Origin: Vombatus ursinus
Taxonomy: Eukaryota; Chordata; Mammalia; Diprotodontia; Vombatidae
Reading direction: 5' to 3'
DNA: 64,000 nucleotides
NCBI RefSeq assembly: GCF_900497805.2
Contig: NW_020954556.1
Location: 27,489,969 to 27,553,968, forward strand
Shown here: one piece after another, positions 22,520 through 34,784 of the stretch
Position numbering within the stretch: the stretch's first letter is position 1
How the letters are laid out: the number at the start of each line of letters is the position of its first letter
The notes under the pieces: model-generated
The model's database searches: none
What the model was told of the DNA's origin: nothing
What the model saw: only the letters and a program-made list of their open reading frames with translations
Made by a program: the position numbers and the translations under genes

Positions 22520-25095
22520 ATCAGTTCCTTATATATCTTGGAAATGAAACTTTTATCAGAGAAACTTACAACTAAGATTTTCCTTGCCAGGTAATTGTCT
22601 CTCTTTTAATCTTAACTTTACTAGATTTGTTTGTACAAAAACTTTTTAATTTTATGTAATCAAAATGATCTGTTTTATGTTCTATGATCCCCTTTGTTCC
22701 TGACTGGTTATCCATTTTTCTCTTATGCATAGATCGCATAGGTAATTTTTTCTATATTTCTTTAATTTGTTTATAATGTGACTTCTTATATCTATGTCAC
22801 GTGCCCATTTGGAGCTTATCTTGTTATGAGGTATGAGGTGTTGGTCTAAGCCTAATTTCTTCTATCCTACTGTCTGATTGTCCCAAAAGTTTCTGTCTGA
22901 TAGTGACTCCTTATCCCAGTAGCTAGGGACTATGTGTTTATTGACTACCAGGGCATTAGATACATTTGTTTCTGTATGTTGTATATCTAATCTGCTCCAC
23001 TGATCAATCTTTCTATTTTTAACTAGCATAAAATTGTTTGAATAATTACTGATTTTCGATATAGTTTGAGATATGGCATTCTTAGGCCTTTTTTGTTCCC
23101 ATGTATTTTCATTATTTTTTTCTTGAGATTCTTGACCTTTATCTTCCACATGAATTTCCTTATTATTTTTTCTAGTTTTATAAAGTAATACTTTGGTAAT
23201 TTGATTGGTTATGGTATTGAATAAGTAAATTTCATTTAGTTAGTATTGTCATTTTATTATATTGGCTTTTTTTACCCATGAACAATTTATTTTTCCCAAT
23301 TATTTAAGTCTGCCTTTATTTCTGTAAATAGTTTCTGTTTGTAGTTATATTGATATAATTCCTGCATATATCTTAGAAAGTAGACTTCCAAGTATTTTAT
23401 GTACTCTGTAGCAATTTTAAATGGAATTTCTCATCCTATCACTTCCTGCTGAAGCTAATTGGTATTATATAGAAATACTGATGATTTGTATGGATTATTT
23501 CACATCCTGCAATTTTGCTAGCTGTTTATTATTTAAATTAAAATTTTAATTGACTCTTTAGGGCTCTTTAAGTACCATCCTATCATCCATAAAAACTGGT
23601 GATACTGTTTCTTCTTACCTATGGTTATTCCCTCAGTTTGTTTTTCTTGTCTTACTTCTATATTCAACATTTCTAGTACTATGCCAAAAAGATATGGTGA
23701 CAATAGGCATCTGTGTGTCATACCTAAATTTATTGGAAAGGACTCTAGTTTATCTCCATTAAAAATAATGTCCACTCTTCCTTTTAGATATATACTATTT
23801 GTCATTTTGAGGGAAGGCCTATTTATGTATGTTTTTTAGTGATTTTGAACAGAAACAGTTGTTGTGTTTGGTTGACAAATTCCTGTTGATATTCCTATTT
23901 ATATATTCTGTTGTTATAATCCTGTGGGTTTTGTTGATTTTATTATTAATATGGTTAAGCTTATAATTTTCTTAATATTAAACCAATCCTGCATTCCTGC
24001 ATAAATCCAGTCTGGTCATAATGTATGATCTCTGTAACGTATTGTTTAACCTCTTTGCTAATATTTTATATAAAGTTTTCGCATCTATATTCCTTAAGGA
24101 TATTGATCTATAGTTTTCTTTGTTTCAAGTCTCATTTATTTATCAAGACAGTATCTGTGTCGTAGAAGGAATTTGATAGTGTCTCTCTTTTTGCTATTTT
24201 CACATATAATTTATATAATATTGGAATTAATTGTTCTTTGAATATTTAATATAATTCACTTGTAAATTCATCCATTCTAGAGTTTTTTCCCTTTGAAAAT
24301 TCATTCATGGCTTGTTCAAATTCTTCCTCTGAAACTGAAACATCTAAATTCTCTATTTATTATTAAATTTCTAGTTTTATTAATTCAGCAGTTTTCTTTG
24401 TTTTCAATTTAATTCATTTCTTTTTTAATTTTTAGTATTTCTGTTTTGGTAGTTAATTAGAAGTTTTAAATTTGTCAGTTTTCTAGTATTTTAGTTGCTT
24501 TTCCAACTTATTGATCTCATGTTTGTTTTTGTTGCTAAAATATTTGGAGATATAAATTTTCCCCTAGGGATTGCTTTGGCTGTATCACTAAAATTTTGGA
24601 TGGTTATCTTATTACTATCATTATCATTAATGAAATTATCTATCATTTCTTTTTTTACCCAACATTTCTTTAAGATAAGATGTATTTCCAGTTTATTTTA
24701 ATACTTTTCTTCAGAAGTCCTTGAATTTATATAGTATTTTTGCACATTGTTCAGTAAAGGATGCTATAATACTTCAGTTCTTCATTTGTTTACAAAGTTT
24801 TTATGTGCTAAGACCTAATAAATTTTTGTAAAGGTGCCTTGTACATCTGAGAAATATATACATATTCATTTTTATTTCTATTCATTAATTTCCAGAGGAC
24901 TATCCTATCTAATTTTTGTCAAATTCTTTTTAAGTTCTTACCTTCTTTGTTGTTTTTTTCTGGTTAGATTTACCTATGGCTAATAGAGGTCAATTGAGGT
25001 CCCTCATTATCCTAATTTTATTGTCTGTTTCTCCTTGTAATTCATTTAGGTTTTTCCTTTAACTATCTGGAATTTTGTCATTGGATGCATATATA
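22520..25095 (-). mobile_element. L1 LINE ORF2 (RT and part of endonuclease), antisense; 3' part of a 5'-inverted L1
   Basis: The minus-strand frame at 23533-23805 reads VDIIFNGDKLESFPINLGMT, then LLSPYLFGIVLEMLNIEVRQ, which is the L1 RT block; the FADD catalytic box is degraded to FLWM. Toward 25095 the reverse reads LNIYASND, matching the L1 endonuclease NIYAPN segment. The first ~110 codons of ORF2 are absent here, and the inverted ORF1 piece follows at 25105. No poly(A) or 3'UTR is left at the 22520 side. Confidence 0.85.
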
Positions 25096-25104
25096 TTAAG
25101 TATC

Positions 25105-25860
25105 AAATAAAAGAACAACTCACCTGAAAAGCATATCAAGGAGAGATAATTTAACAGTCATAGGATTACCCTGAAATCTGTGACCAAAAAAAAGAGCTAG
25201 AATATCATATTTCAAGAAATTGTTAAGGAAAATTGCTGAGATATATCAATGGTTGTCCTCAGAACAAAAGAACCATATAAAAATAGAATTCACCACTAAC
25301 CTCCTAGGAAAAGAAGACTCTCTGGAAAGTCATTAACAAAGTCTAGAACTTCAAGACAAAAGAAAAAATATTGCAAGCAGTCAGAAAGGAAGAATTCAAA
25401 TGTCAAGGAATCACAATCATGATCACACAAGATTTAACAGATATCACATTAAAGGATCAAATAACATGGAATGAGATATTCCAGAAGGCAAAAGACAGAC
25501 TTCTACATCAAAAAATAACTCATCCAGTAAAATTGAGTACCATACTACAAGGGAAAAAAATGGACTTTTAATAAGATTTTCAAATATTTGTGGTGGGAAA
25601 AATGGAGCTGAAAAAGAACTTTGAAATATAAATATGGAAGTGAAGAGAAAATTAAAAAGTAGCTACAAGTGAACAATCATAAGGGACTTTATAAGGATAA
25701 ACTATTTACATTTTAATGGAGATAAGAAATATTAAAAGAATGCTTTTAGAATCTTATTATCACAAGGGGTCATAAAATCAGTCAGGTGAATCAAAAGACC
25801 TATAAATAGTTTTGTTGTGTTTTGAATATGGTGTAAGAAAAAAAAAAGAAGAGGGAGGAT
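25105..25860 (+). mobile_element. L1 LINE ORF1 C-terminal part, sense; inverted 5' part of the same L1
   Basis: The frame at 25371-25571 reads ITIMITQDLTDITLKDQITW, then IFQKAKDRLLHQKITHPVKL and QGKKMDF, the ORF1p C-terminal domain (the human counterpart has LTADLSAETLQARREW and ISYPAKLSF). Orientation is opposite to the ORF2 copy on its left. The L1 order matches one insertion with a twin-primed 5' inversion. Confidence 0.82.
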
Positions 25861-25944
25861 AAATGAAGTTTAATAGTTTCAAAATGTTTCAATATGTGGC
25901 CTGAATGTTTCCACTATTAACCACAAGGATATCCTTGATTTCAG

Positions 25945-26360
25945 TCAGGCAATAAGCTTTATTAAGTGCTTGCTATGTGTCAGGCACTGTGATACATACT
26001 AAGAATATAAAAAGAGGCATAGTTCCTGCTCTCAAGGAGCTCACAATGTAATCACACCAAGCAAACGAATATGTACAAACAAGCTATATACAGGATAAAT
26101 GGGAAAAAAATTAAAAGAGAGAAGGCACTAAAATTTAGAGAGATTGGGAAAGGCTTCTTGTGGAAGTGGAATTTTAGTTGGGACATAAAGGAAGCCAGTG
26201 GAGTCAGGAGGTGGAGTTGAGGAGGGAGAGCATTCCAGGCAAGGGGGACAGCCAGAAAAAAATGTCTAAATCCAGGAGATGTAAGTGTCCTCTTTGTGGA
26301 GCAGCAAGAAGACCAATGTCACTGAATTGAAAAGTACATGATGAGGAATAAGGTTTAAGA
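25945..26360 (-). mobile_element. L2-clade 3' end, antisense, long copy
   Basis: AAGCTTTATTAAGTGCTTGC, GTGTCAGGCACTGTGATACA, TCTCAAGGAGCTCACAATGT, TTGGGAAAGGCTTCTTGTGG, GAGGGAGAGCATTCCAGGCA and GAGCAGCAAGAAGACCAATG follow the order of the marsupial L2 3'UTR in reverse. Confidence 0.8.
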
Positions 26361-26364
26361 AAAA

Positions 26365-27895
26365 AAAAAGTTTCTTTTCTAATTGTAAAGGGGTGTAAAA
26401 TAAGAGGTTGATATTTGATGATGTTTTCTCAGTTGCCTTTTTGGTATTAATAAGGTACAAGATTTTCCTCCCATGCCTTTAGTATCTTTCACTGCTTCCA
26501 AAACCTGGCATATCAGCAGTCTCACAATTATGTCTCTTCCCATGTTTATCTTTCTATATCCACTTGGTCCAATATGGATACTTTTCCCTATCTCTGATCT
26601 CTCTGGTGCCATTTATATTTCTCCTATAAGCATCTCTTGGACTTTGATGTTAGGGTCCAAACATGATGACTCTGCTGTCCATAGCAAAAAGAAAAATTTT
26701 GTTATAAGAATATTTACAAGTATTCTCCATTTTTCATGTTTGCTGTCCTTCAATTTTCATCCTTAAATGTCATCAGGATGACTTTGCTTAACTAGATCTC
26801 TTGGCAAACTTTCTTTAGATTGGTTTTACCACATACTCCTCTCTGCTTCATGAAATGATACTGCTCAGGAGTATGACTGTACTCACAGAGAGAATTTCCA
26901 TATCAATAACATGTCTTTTCTTGTCTGTTGAAATATAATTGATTTCATTTTTTAGATTATTTGATTATTATTTTGAGATAATTTAGTACTTACTAGGTCT
27001 AGTGATTATCAATTATTTTCTTGAAGAATTATTTTCATGATCTAAAAGCACAAGGCTTCCGTGCATTCTACAAGTCTTTGGCCTTTTCCTTTCCTTTTTT
27101 CTGAACCATGATTTCCTGTGTATTTTTCCCTGTCTTCAACTTTTCCCACCTTTGTACTGACATCACAAGTATCAGAGTGAATGGGGCTTTAATTGGAGGA
27201 TCTTAACAAGTTCTTTATAGAATGTTGCTACCTCTTTATCCTTAGCAACTGATACAGAGGTATACGATGCAACTTTTTTCGTGGTAGTTTTTCTGCAAAT
27301 ACTTATCTTGAGTATTGTATTACAAAATGACCACACAGCCCATAAAATCTTTCGTGTTGCCTTTGGATTTATTATAAAACCAATTCTGCCAAATCCTTTC
27401 TCTCCTTTCCAAAGAGGACCTGTGAGCCATTTTTCTATTTTCTTCTATTTCTGCAACTTCCTTCCTTCTTCTGAGTAATTTTTTTTGGTACCAAGAATAG
27501 CATGATTGATATGATTTAGTTCCTGATATGTGCATTCATTGATTATTTTGCAATTATCTCACATATATCAAAAGTCACAATAAAACATATAAGCAGACTA
27601 AAAATAGTGATTCTTACCACCTTCTGCCTCCTCTCTGCCCCTCTTCTACCATCATTGTAGAAGTAAGAGGGAGCTGTATACTATTAAGGACCATTAATTT
27701 TTTTTTCAGATTGCCATTCACCACCTAGTCCAGCCTACTGATGATGTACCTCTTAATACTTAGCTTTTCTTGTCCTCAGAAGGCAGGTGAATTTTGTTGC
27801 TGGGGACTTGCTCAAAGCCTCTCCAGAATGGTAGAACCTATCAGAGTTTATACTAAGATGGCATGGTCTCTGATAGCTTACAGTCACCTCCATGC
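26365..27895 (-). other. Unassigned; possible very old LINE on the minus strand
   Basis: The minus-strand frame at 27320-27535 is lysine/arginine-rich (LLRRRKEVAEIEENRKMAHR), vaguely like the linker between endonuclease and RT in RTE-clade LINEs. Neighbouring frames would continue the same pattern. I cannot confirm a family. 27600-27895 is unassigned. Confidence 0.25.
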
Positions 27896-27899
27896 AGTG

Positions 27900-29290
27900 A
27901 TGAGGCATTAGAACAGAACTTTTTGAAAGATTTAGTACTATATCTATCAAAATTCCAAGAGGATACCTTATAGAATTAGATAAAAGAGTAATATAATTAA
28001 TATGGAGAACCAAAATGTCAAGAATATTAAGGAAAACAAAGAAACAAGGGAGGATGGCATTACCAGATGTCAAATTATCTTAGAAAGCAGTAATTATGAA
28101 ATCTATCTGGTACTTCATAAAAAATAGAAAAGTAAATCATTGAAATATTTGACATAGGCAAGAGTTGGAGGTAGATACACATACGTGTATGTATATTCAT
28201 ATATATCAGCTTACTGTTTGGTAAACTTAAGAGTACAAATTACTGGGAAAAACTCCTTATTTAACAATTACTGCTAGGAAAATTAAATAGAAGTTTGACA
28301 GAAAATAGATTTAGACAAGCATCTTACCCTATAATGCAGAATTCCAAATGCACAAATAAAGTAACTATAAGAAGTCACACTATTTTTATTAAATTAGAAG
28401 ATTGTGCAAGTTATGCCTTTTACATCTGGGGAAGAAAGGAAGAAAGGAAAGAAGGAAGAAAGGAAGGAGGGAAGGGAAGAAGGAAGATTCTTTCACCAGT
28501 CATAATATTGATGAAATCATAGAAGCCAAAGTACCTTCTTTAAATTATATAAAAAAATAAAAGAATAGGAAAATATGATAGGCTTGAAAGTAATCTCTGC
28601 ATTAATCACATTTGATATAATTCTGACATCATGCTTCTTTAGGGAATTGACATCAATCTATAAGATTAAGATTCATGCTCTAATTATATATGATCAAAAG
28701 ATATGAAAAGTAGTTTTCTAAAGAAGAAAAACACTCTCAACAACCATTTGAAAAAGCATCCAAAATTGATAGTAATCAAAGAAATACAAATTAAAGCAAC
28801 CCTGAGGGATTACCTTGCACCAATCGCATTGCCAAAGAAGGTAAAAGATGGAAACATTCCATATTAGTGGTATCATTAGAAAACAGGCATTCTGATTCAC
28901 TGCTGGTAGAAATATGTATTTTGGAAAGCAATATAGATTTACACAATAAAAATCACAAATTTCTTCAGACCCTTTGACTCAGTAAATCTACTGGGTTTAT
29001 TGCCCGAAGAAGATATTTACATGAAGAAAAGATGTATCTGTGCAGCAGTATTTATAGCAGCACTGTTTGTAATAGCAAAAAAAAAAAATTGTTCTCACAG
29101 TGGAGAATGGCTGAATAAATTGTGATATGTGAGTGCAATGGAATATTACTGGGCCATAAGAAACAACAGATATGAAGAATTCAAAGAAACTTAGGAAGTT
29201 TCCTATGAAGTGATAAAGAATAAAGAAATCAGATGTCAAAGAAGGATATGAGCACACACTGTAAACAGATAAAGGAACACAACATTAAAT
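27900..29290 (+). mobile_element. Old L1 LINE, ORF2 C-terminal part to 3' end, sense
   Basis: In L1 order it contains CAAGGGAGGATGGCATTACC, TTCATAAAAAATAGAAAAGT, GAAAATAGATTTAGACAAGC, CAACCATTTGAAAAAGCATC, GACCCTTTGACTCAGTAAAT, GGAGAATGGCTGAATAAATT and GGAATATTACTGGGCCATAA. It is more diverged than the copies at 1 and 21690. Confidence 0.8.
28433..28490. repeat. GA-rich simple repeat (GAAAG/GAAGG)
   Basis: Purine-only run inside the L1 ORF2 fragment; a similar run follows similar L1-like sequence at 29680-29735. Confidence 0.85.
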
Positions 29291-29356
29291 AGCAACAGAA
29301 CTCATATTAAATCCAGTGGACTAAGCTGGTACAACTTCTAACACTACCCTCACATT

Positions 29357-29580
29357 CAACCATGTCTTTAAGGTCTGCAAAGCAATTTGGAGTCATTGTT
29401 TCATCTGATCCTCACAACCCTATGAGGTAGTTACTATAGGTATTATCATTTCCATTTAACAAAGGAGGCAACTGTAACTAAAAAGGTTAAGTGACTTGCC
29501 CATGGCTGCAGATTGACAAGTATCAGAAGGATTCAGCCTATGTCTCTCCTGATTCCAAGCTTAGTGCCTTTCTGTTTTAT
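29357..29580 (-). mobile_element. MIR/CORE-SINE, antisense
   Basis: TCATCTGATCCTCACAACCC, GTTAAGTGACTTGCCCATGG and GATTCAGCCTATGTCTCTCC are the reversed CORE-SINE order. Confidence 0.75.
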
Positions 29581-29606
29581 TGCAGCTAAAGCTGTCTTTT
29601 ATTTTA

Positions 29607-29740
29607 AATAAATTATAAGAAGTTACACTATTTCTTAAAATTAGAAGAAAATTGAAGGTAACATCTTTCATAACTGAGGAAGGAAGGAAGAAGAAAAGGA
29701 GGAGGGAAGGAAGGAAAGGAAAGAAGGATGGAAAATAAAA
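29607..29740 (+). mobile_element. L1-like fragment with GA-rich run, resembling 28368-28490
   Basis: ATTATAAGAAGTTACACTAT, AAAATTAGAAGAAAATTGAA and AACATCTTTCATAACTGAGG parallel 28368-28432, and both run into GGAAGGAAGG-type repeats. Either it is a second L1 copy or a local duplication. Confidence 0.5.
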
Positions 29741-29789
29741 TAGACAAATTACAAAAGTATACTTTAGTGAATGTAGAGTCATTTGCTCA

Positions 29790-31655
29790 TTTGTGCTGTT
29801 TGAGAGAGTACATTTTGTAGCTTGCGTGTTTTGTTATGTGTGTCTGCTTCATTAAAACAAAATTTATTAATTAAATTCAAATTGAATGTAATATTCCTTA
29901 TTTCCTGGCTAAAATCCAGGTGTGTCAGATATTTACTATGTTCCAGGCCTAAATGCTACTTAAAAGTAGGAGAAACAAGCCTATGCATATACATTTTACT
30001 GTGTGGACAAAAAAGAAGACAAAATATGAAACAGAAGACGTGTTGTTGCTAGTAAAATTCCCCTTTCCTCACCCAGAATTACATGTGCTTACGACGGCAT
30101 ATTTTATAACATGGTATAGTATATAGGGATGCTTCTTTTTTTTTCCTGTGAAACCTATATAGTGTTTCTTAGCTAATAGCCTCAGTATGAAGAGTGTATT
30201 CATTTATGCAGAAGAAATAGTTGGCAAACACATACTTACATGTCAGTTGATATGCATTCTAAGTTTATAACCTTTCTTCTGTTTACTCTATGCAATGTAA
30301 TTTGATGTGACAGGGTGTGACACATCACAGAGATGACTGTCAGGTTAGGAATTTCAAAAAGTCTTTTAGGAAACAATACTTATAAAGTGTAAGAATTTAA
30401 ATCGATAGTATTTAATAGATTTAATGTTTTTTAAAAGATTCACACACACACACATATCCCTCACCTGTTACCAACCAAAAAGTTCACATAGAATGCTTAT
30501 GTAACTTTGTTTAGGGAGAAAAAAGGAAATATCAGCTGCGGCCTAAGGCAAATAAAGGAAGACGAAAAGAGGAGTATCTGGATTGTGCCAAGTTCAGAGG
30601 TTCCACAGGTTTCCAAATATAGCTAGTTAACGAGTATTTATACATCTATTTGCTGATTAAACAAATCAAGTCTACAGTTATGGTGCATGTGCTTGCCTGA
30701 CCCTCTACTTTTCTAACCTTGAGAGAAGTGCTCCTGGGTCACCACAAGGTCTGGGGGTAGAGGTAGGGGTACTGTGGCCACTCCTGTTCCTATATTCAAG
30801 CATTCTATTGGACTAATTTCAGTCCTAAAGGAGCCTAACTTTCATAAAAAGAGTTAAGGTCCCTGTTTTCACACTGTTTGGCTCATTAAGCATGCATATC
30901 CCTCCCCAACCCCCAGCCCCACCTCAAGGGTGATTTTACTTATTGGATCATGTCTAGGATCTCCCCAAAAAGAGGAAGTATCATAAGGTATTCAGTATGC
31001 AATATGAATCAGGTATGGTTCAAATAATTTGTCCTACACAAAAAGAATGCTAACCACAGGAAATTTGTAACCATGTATTTGAAAAAAAAATACAAAACAC
31101 GATTTTGTAACTTTCCTTATGACTATCATTATAATATATTCAGAGGCTCATAATTAAAACCTCATCAGAATATAAAGCACTTTACAAGACTATTAATTAA
31201 GTATTTTATATTTTACCTCAACTCTGTACTGTCCAAATAATTCCCAGTACATGTCTGTTGATAAAGTTGCCAGCTTTGGTCCAATCATCTTGTCAGGTGA
31301 CTTCCTCTCCCAGAATGCTGGAGTAGTTGCCAGAGACTCCTCCTCTGCCACCATTCAGCTCTGACTTGAAACCTCTGGGCTTCTCAAACTTATAAAGTTA
31401 TTTCCCATCTCAGCACTTGGTCTTGAGATAAGTACTCATTTTGCCTAAGATAAGGAAAGAACAGGCAACCTAAACCCCAAGTTCAGACTTGCCTAGAAAG
31501 GATATGTACTCAAGCTGCCAGGTGCTTATGGCCGAATGTAGACCAGAGTAGAAAATAGGGATTGTCCCTACTATCAAGATCCTATAAAGGGGAGTGACTC
31601 ATCTATTGGCTATGATGGCAAGCAGGGATGTGCTATCCAAAAACTGACAAAACTG
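29790..31655. other. Unassigned sequence
   Basis: No convincing repeat. A short (CA)n run lies at 30438-30453. The 30690-30960 stretch is GC-richer than its surroundings. No exon-like ORF with splice sites was found. Confidence 0.35.
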
Positions 31656-31667
31656 AATCTCTCTCTC

Positions 31668-31671
<4 letters not shown>

Positions 31672-31753
<82 letters not shown>
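31672..31753. repeat. Compound (CT)n(CA)n microsatellite
   Basis: About 23 CT units pass directly into about 18 CA units. The flank from 31655 is also CT-rich. Confidence 0.97.
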
Positions 31754-31755
<2 letters not shown>

Positions 31756-31759
31756 AGCA

Positions 31760-32255
31760 GTTTACAACAATCTTGCCTCCTTACTAAGATGCAGCCAGCA
31801 GCAAAAAACAGACAGACAGACATGCTTTGGCCACTTAGTGCCTTTCGAATATACACCCAATTTTGGCTCAGAACACAATCAAAAGTTCATTTCTTTACCA
31901 TATGGTTACCAAACTGGAAATAACCATAAAATACTTGTGTGTGCCCTGAAATGGAGAACATAGACCCTTCATTCTATGTCATTAGTCGTTTCCAGAAGGA
32001 GGTTCACCAGACATATATGCAACCCTGGGTTGAACCCTCATTGGCTAGTCCCCCCCACCATTACATGTGCATGTTCTAACTCCTCCAAAAGAATTCAATG
32101 CAATCAATTTTTATTAAACACATATGTTAATGGCATATAGAATGTAAGTTCTTCATGCCCAGATACCATTTGCTTTTTATAAGTAAACTAATGATGTTGT
32201 TACTGACTAGATTGCATAATAAAGTCAGGAAGGTAGAATAAAGGAAGATCACCAA
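31760..32255. other. Mostly unassigned; L2 3'-like trace near 32100-32150
   Basis: CAATCAATTTTTATTAAACA at about 32101 resembles an antisense L2 terminus; the rest is unassigned. The ORF at 31628-31963 is mainly translated microsatellite. Confidence 0.35.
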
Positions 32256-32257
32256 CA

Positions 32258-34015
32258 TTCTCAACTTCTTGTGGTAACTCATTGGTACTTGAATTTTTTC
32301 TCTGGCTGCTTGTGTTATTTTTCTCTGGATTTTGGCTATAATATTTCTGGGAGTTTTTATTTGAGGTTTTCTTTAAGTTGAATGGGAACAGAAAAGAATA
32401 TACCTTTTTCTCAGAAGCACATCGCACCCACACAAAAATTGACTGTATTAGGGCATAAAAATCTCAAAATCAAATGTAGAAAGGCAGAAACATTAAACAT
32501 TTGGGGTTTTCTCTTAGGAAATAATGGGTAGATTCTTTCCATCTCTGTGTTTCCCTCTGGTTCTAAGAGATCTGGGCAATTTTCTTTTGATTTCTTGAAA
32601 TATGATGTCTAGGCTTGTTTTTTGGCCCTGGCTTTCATGTAGTACTCTGATTCTTAATTTTTTTCTCCTCAATCTGTTTTCTGGGTCAGTTGTTTTTACT
32701 ATGAGATAACTTACATTTTCTCTTATTTTTTTCCTAAAGTTTTTAGACTTTAAGATTTCTTATTGTGTTATAGAATCATGATTTTTTATTTGGTCAATTC
32801 TAATTTTCAGGGAGGGTTTTTGTTTTTGTTTTTTTCTTTTTTATCTTATGTAGGTTGTGTCCCTCTTACTCCAAGCTGTTAATTCTCTTTCCAGATCTTT
32901 CCTTCATAGCTCCTATTTGTCTTTGCATTTTATTCCCTCAGCACTCTCATTTGGTTTTTAAATTTATTTTAGCTCTTTTTTTAACCCTTGCTTCCTCTTT
33001 TCCAGGAATTCTGTTTGAATTTGTGCCAAACTGTATTTTTTTCTTTGAGATATTGTTTGTAAATATTTTAGAGTCATTTTCATTTTCTGGATTTGTGTCT
33101 TGAGCATCCTTGTAGCTCTCCATGGGGAGCTTCTGGGGAGAATATCTGGGTTGAGCTTATTTCCACTTGGGTCCTTGCTTTCTTGGTATATTTAGTGTTT
33201 TGTTATTCCAGAATCTCAGACAGCTCAGTGTGGGAACATGCAAGCTTTGAGTACTCCCAAAATGGTCTTATCCAGGACAAAGTCTGATCACTGCCCTCCT
33301 GGTCTGACCTCTGCAAGTTCCTGATCTGGGCTTGGATCTGTACAACACTCCTATTAGTTTGTCTATGGTTGGAAGTTGCAGTAGACTGCTGCTAGGCTAG
33401 ACCACTGTTAACCAGCTGGAAGCTCAGAAGGTTCAGAAGAACTGTCAATTCCCCTTATTATTTCCCTGGTTATTCTTCTGCAACTGTCAGACTGGACTAG
33501 TAGCTGGAACCGAGACCCTCCTTCCACTGTTGGGGGTCAGATTCATATAGCTCTTTGCTTCCCTTTAGTACATAGCCTAGAGCCCATGACTGCTCCTCAC
33601 CCTGGACTATCACCCCTAAGCATAGGTCCACTGCTCATTCAGACCTGGATCTTTGACTCAGAACTAGGTAGTGAATGACAGAGCTAGCAGTTGGCACCTG
33701 TTCCCCCATCCTGCGCAAGATCAGAGTCCTTCTATATGGATCTGGGACCTCTTCTTGCCATGTTGTACAGCTCTGGTCCTCTCTTAGTTCTGGTGTGCTG
33801 GAATGCTCCATGTGCTATGCCCCTGTGTCTGTCCACAAACCTCTTTTGTCTGTTTCCCTATACTGACCTGTGAGGGAAATACAGCTCACCGTCGTTTTTT
33901 ATTTTGGATTTCCTGATCAGGACTCAGCCTGGTGCATTTTTATGTCTTTGAGGAGGAGTTGTGTTGGGGGGAACATGGCCGTACTTCTTCCTGCTATTCT
34001 AACATCTTGACTATG
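32258..34015 (-). mobile_element. L1/HAL1 5'UTR and ORF1 part, antisense
   Basis: It aligns block by block with 13440-15105: GGTAACTCATTGGTACTTGA, CTCTGGTTCTAAGAGATCTG, CTGCCCTCCTGGTCTGACCT, GACCTGGATCTTTGACTCAG, CAGGACTCAGCCTGGTGCAT, ending at about 34015 with CTAACATCTTGACTATGTCT, the reverse of the L1 GCCAAGATGG start. It is truncated within ORF1 at 32258 and interrupted by a sense L1 ORF2 scrap at 32390-32500. Confidence 0.72.
32390..32500 (+). mobile_element. Short L1 ORF2 endonuclease fragment inserted in antisense ORF1
   Basis: GAATATACCTTTTTCTCAGA, AGCACATCGCACCCACACAA, AATTGACTGTATTAGGGCAT and AAATGTAGAAAGGCAGAAAC match the L1 ORF2 endonuclease (human equivalent: TTCTCAGCACCACACC, AAATTGACCACAT). 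Flanking ORF1 sequence TTTGAGGTTTTCTTTAAG on the left and TTTGGGGTTTTCTCTTAG on the right look like a duplicated target. Confidence 0.6.
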
Positions 34016-34299
34016 TCTCCAGTCCATATTTCCAACTTCTCAAATTGAAATTGTTTCAGGTAATAACTATACTCAATTTTCTGCCAAATAATACGATCCC
34101 AGTAACAAAGTGTTCTCAGTACCTAGATTATGGTGATTAAGACAACCAAAAATGACCTCCATTAGGTTCAAGATTAACATAACTCACTAGGCCAAACATT
34201 ATAAATATGTCACTTACAGAAATCATTATTAAATGCTTCTCTGTCCTAGTGTCTAACAAATAGTGGAAATAGTAATTAAAGTCATTTAAATGGCTCATT

Positions 34300-34525
34300 C
34301 AGTGGTATATATATATATAATTATACATATATACATACAAACATATATGAATACTTGTATATTTGTATATGGATACTTACATATTCATATATGAATACTT
34401 ATATATTCATATATATGAATAAAGATATATGGAGAGACATTGATATCTCTATATTGCTGTATCTTGATTCATACATACATGTATAGATGTAAATATCTCT
34501 ATATATCTATATTTTGATTCTTCTG
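34300..34525. repeat. AT-rich low-complexity / TATA-type minisatellite
   Basis: Alternating ATATAT runs with a degenerate unit around ATATTCATATATGAATACTT repeated several times at 34345-34425. Confidence 0.85.
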
Positions 34526-34784
34526 CCTATGAACACATATAAACCTCATTTAAGTCTTTAAGATTCCTCAATTACAAACTGGAGCTAAGTGTTAAGGATT
34601 GAAATTTAATATGGATTAGAATACTCTTCAGATACTTTGATCAGAATATCTTTTATTTCTCCACTTCCTGAACTTTACCATAAATATGCTGTCTTTTAAG
34701 TACGTCCTAAATGAAAATTTGGAGAGTTAAAAAAAAAAAACTTTTTAAAGAACCTACCCTGAAAAAGACTGACAACTGTCTCTG

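Noticed and set aside
27320-27535. Lys/Arg-rich minus-strand frame considered as a transposase or RTE linker
   Set aside because: No diagnostic motif; left as a low-confidence unassigned region rather than a named element.
31628-31963. 111-codon frame with LSLSLS and THTHTH runs
   Set aside because: Translation of the (CT)n(CA)n microsatellite.
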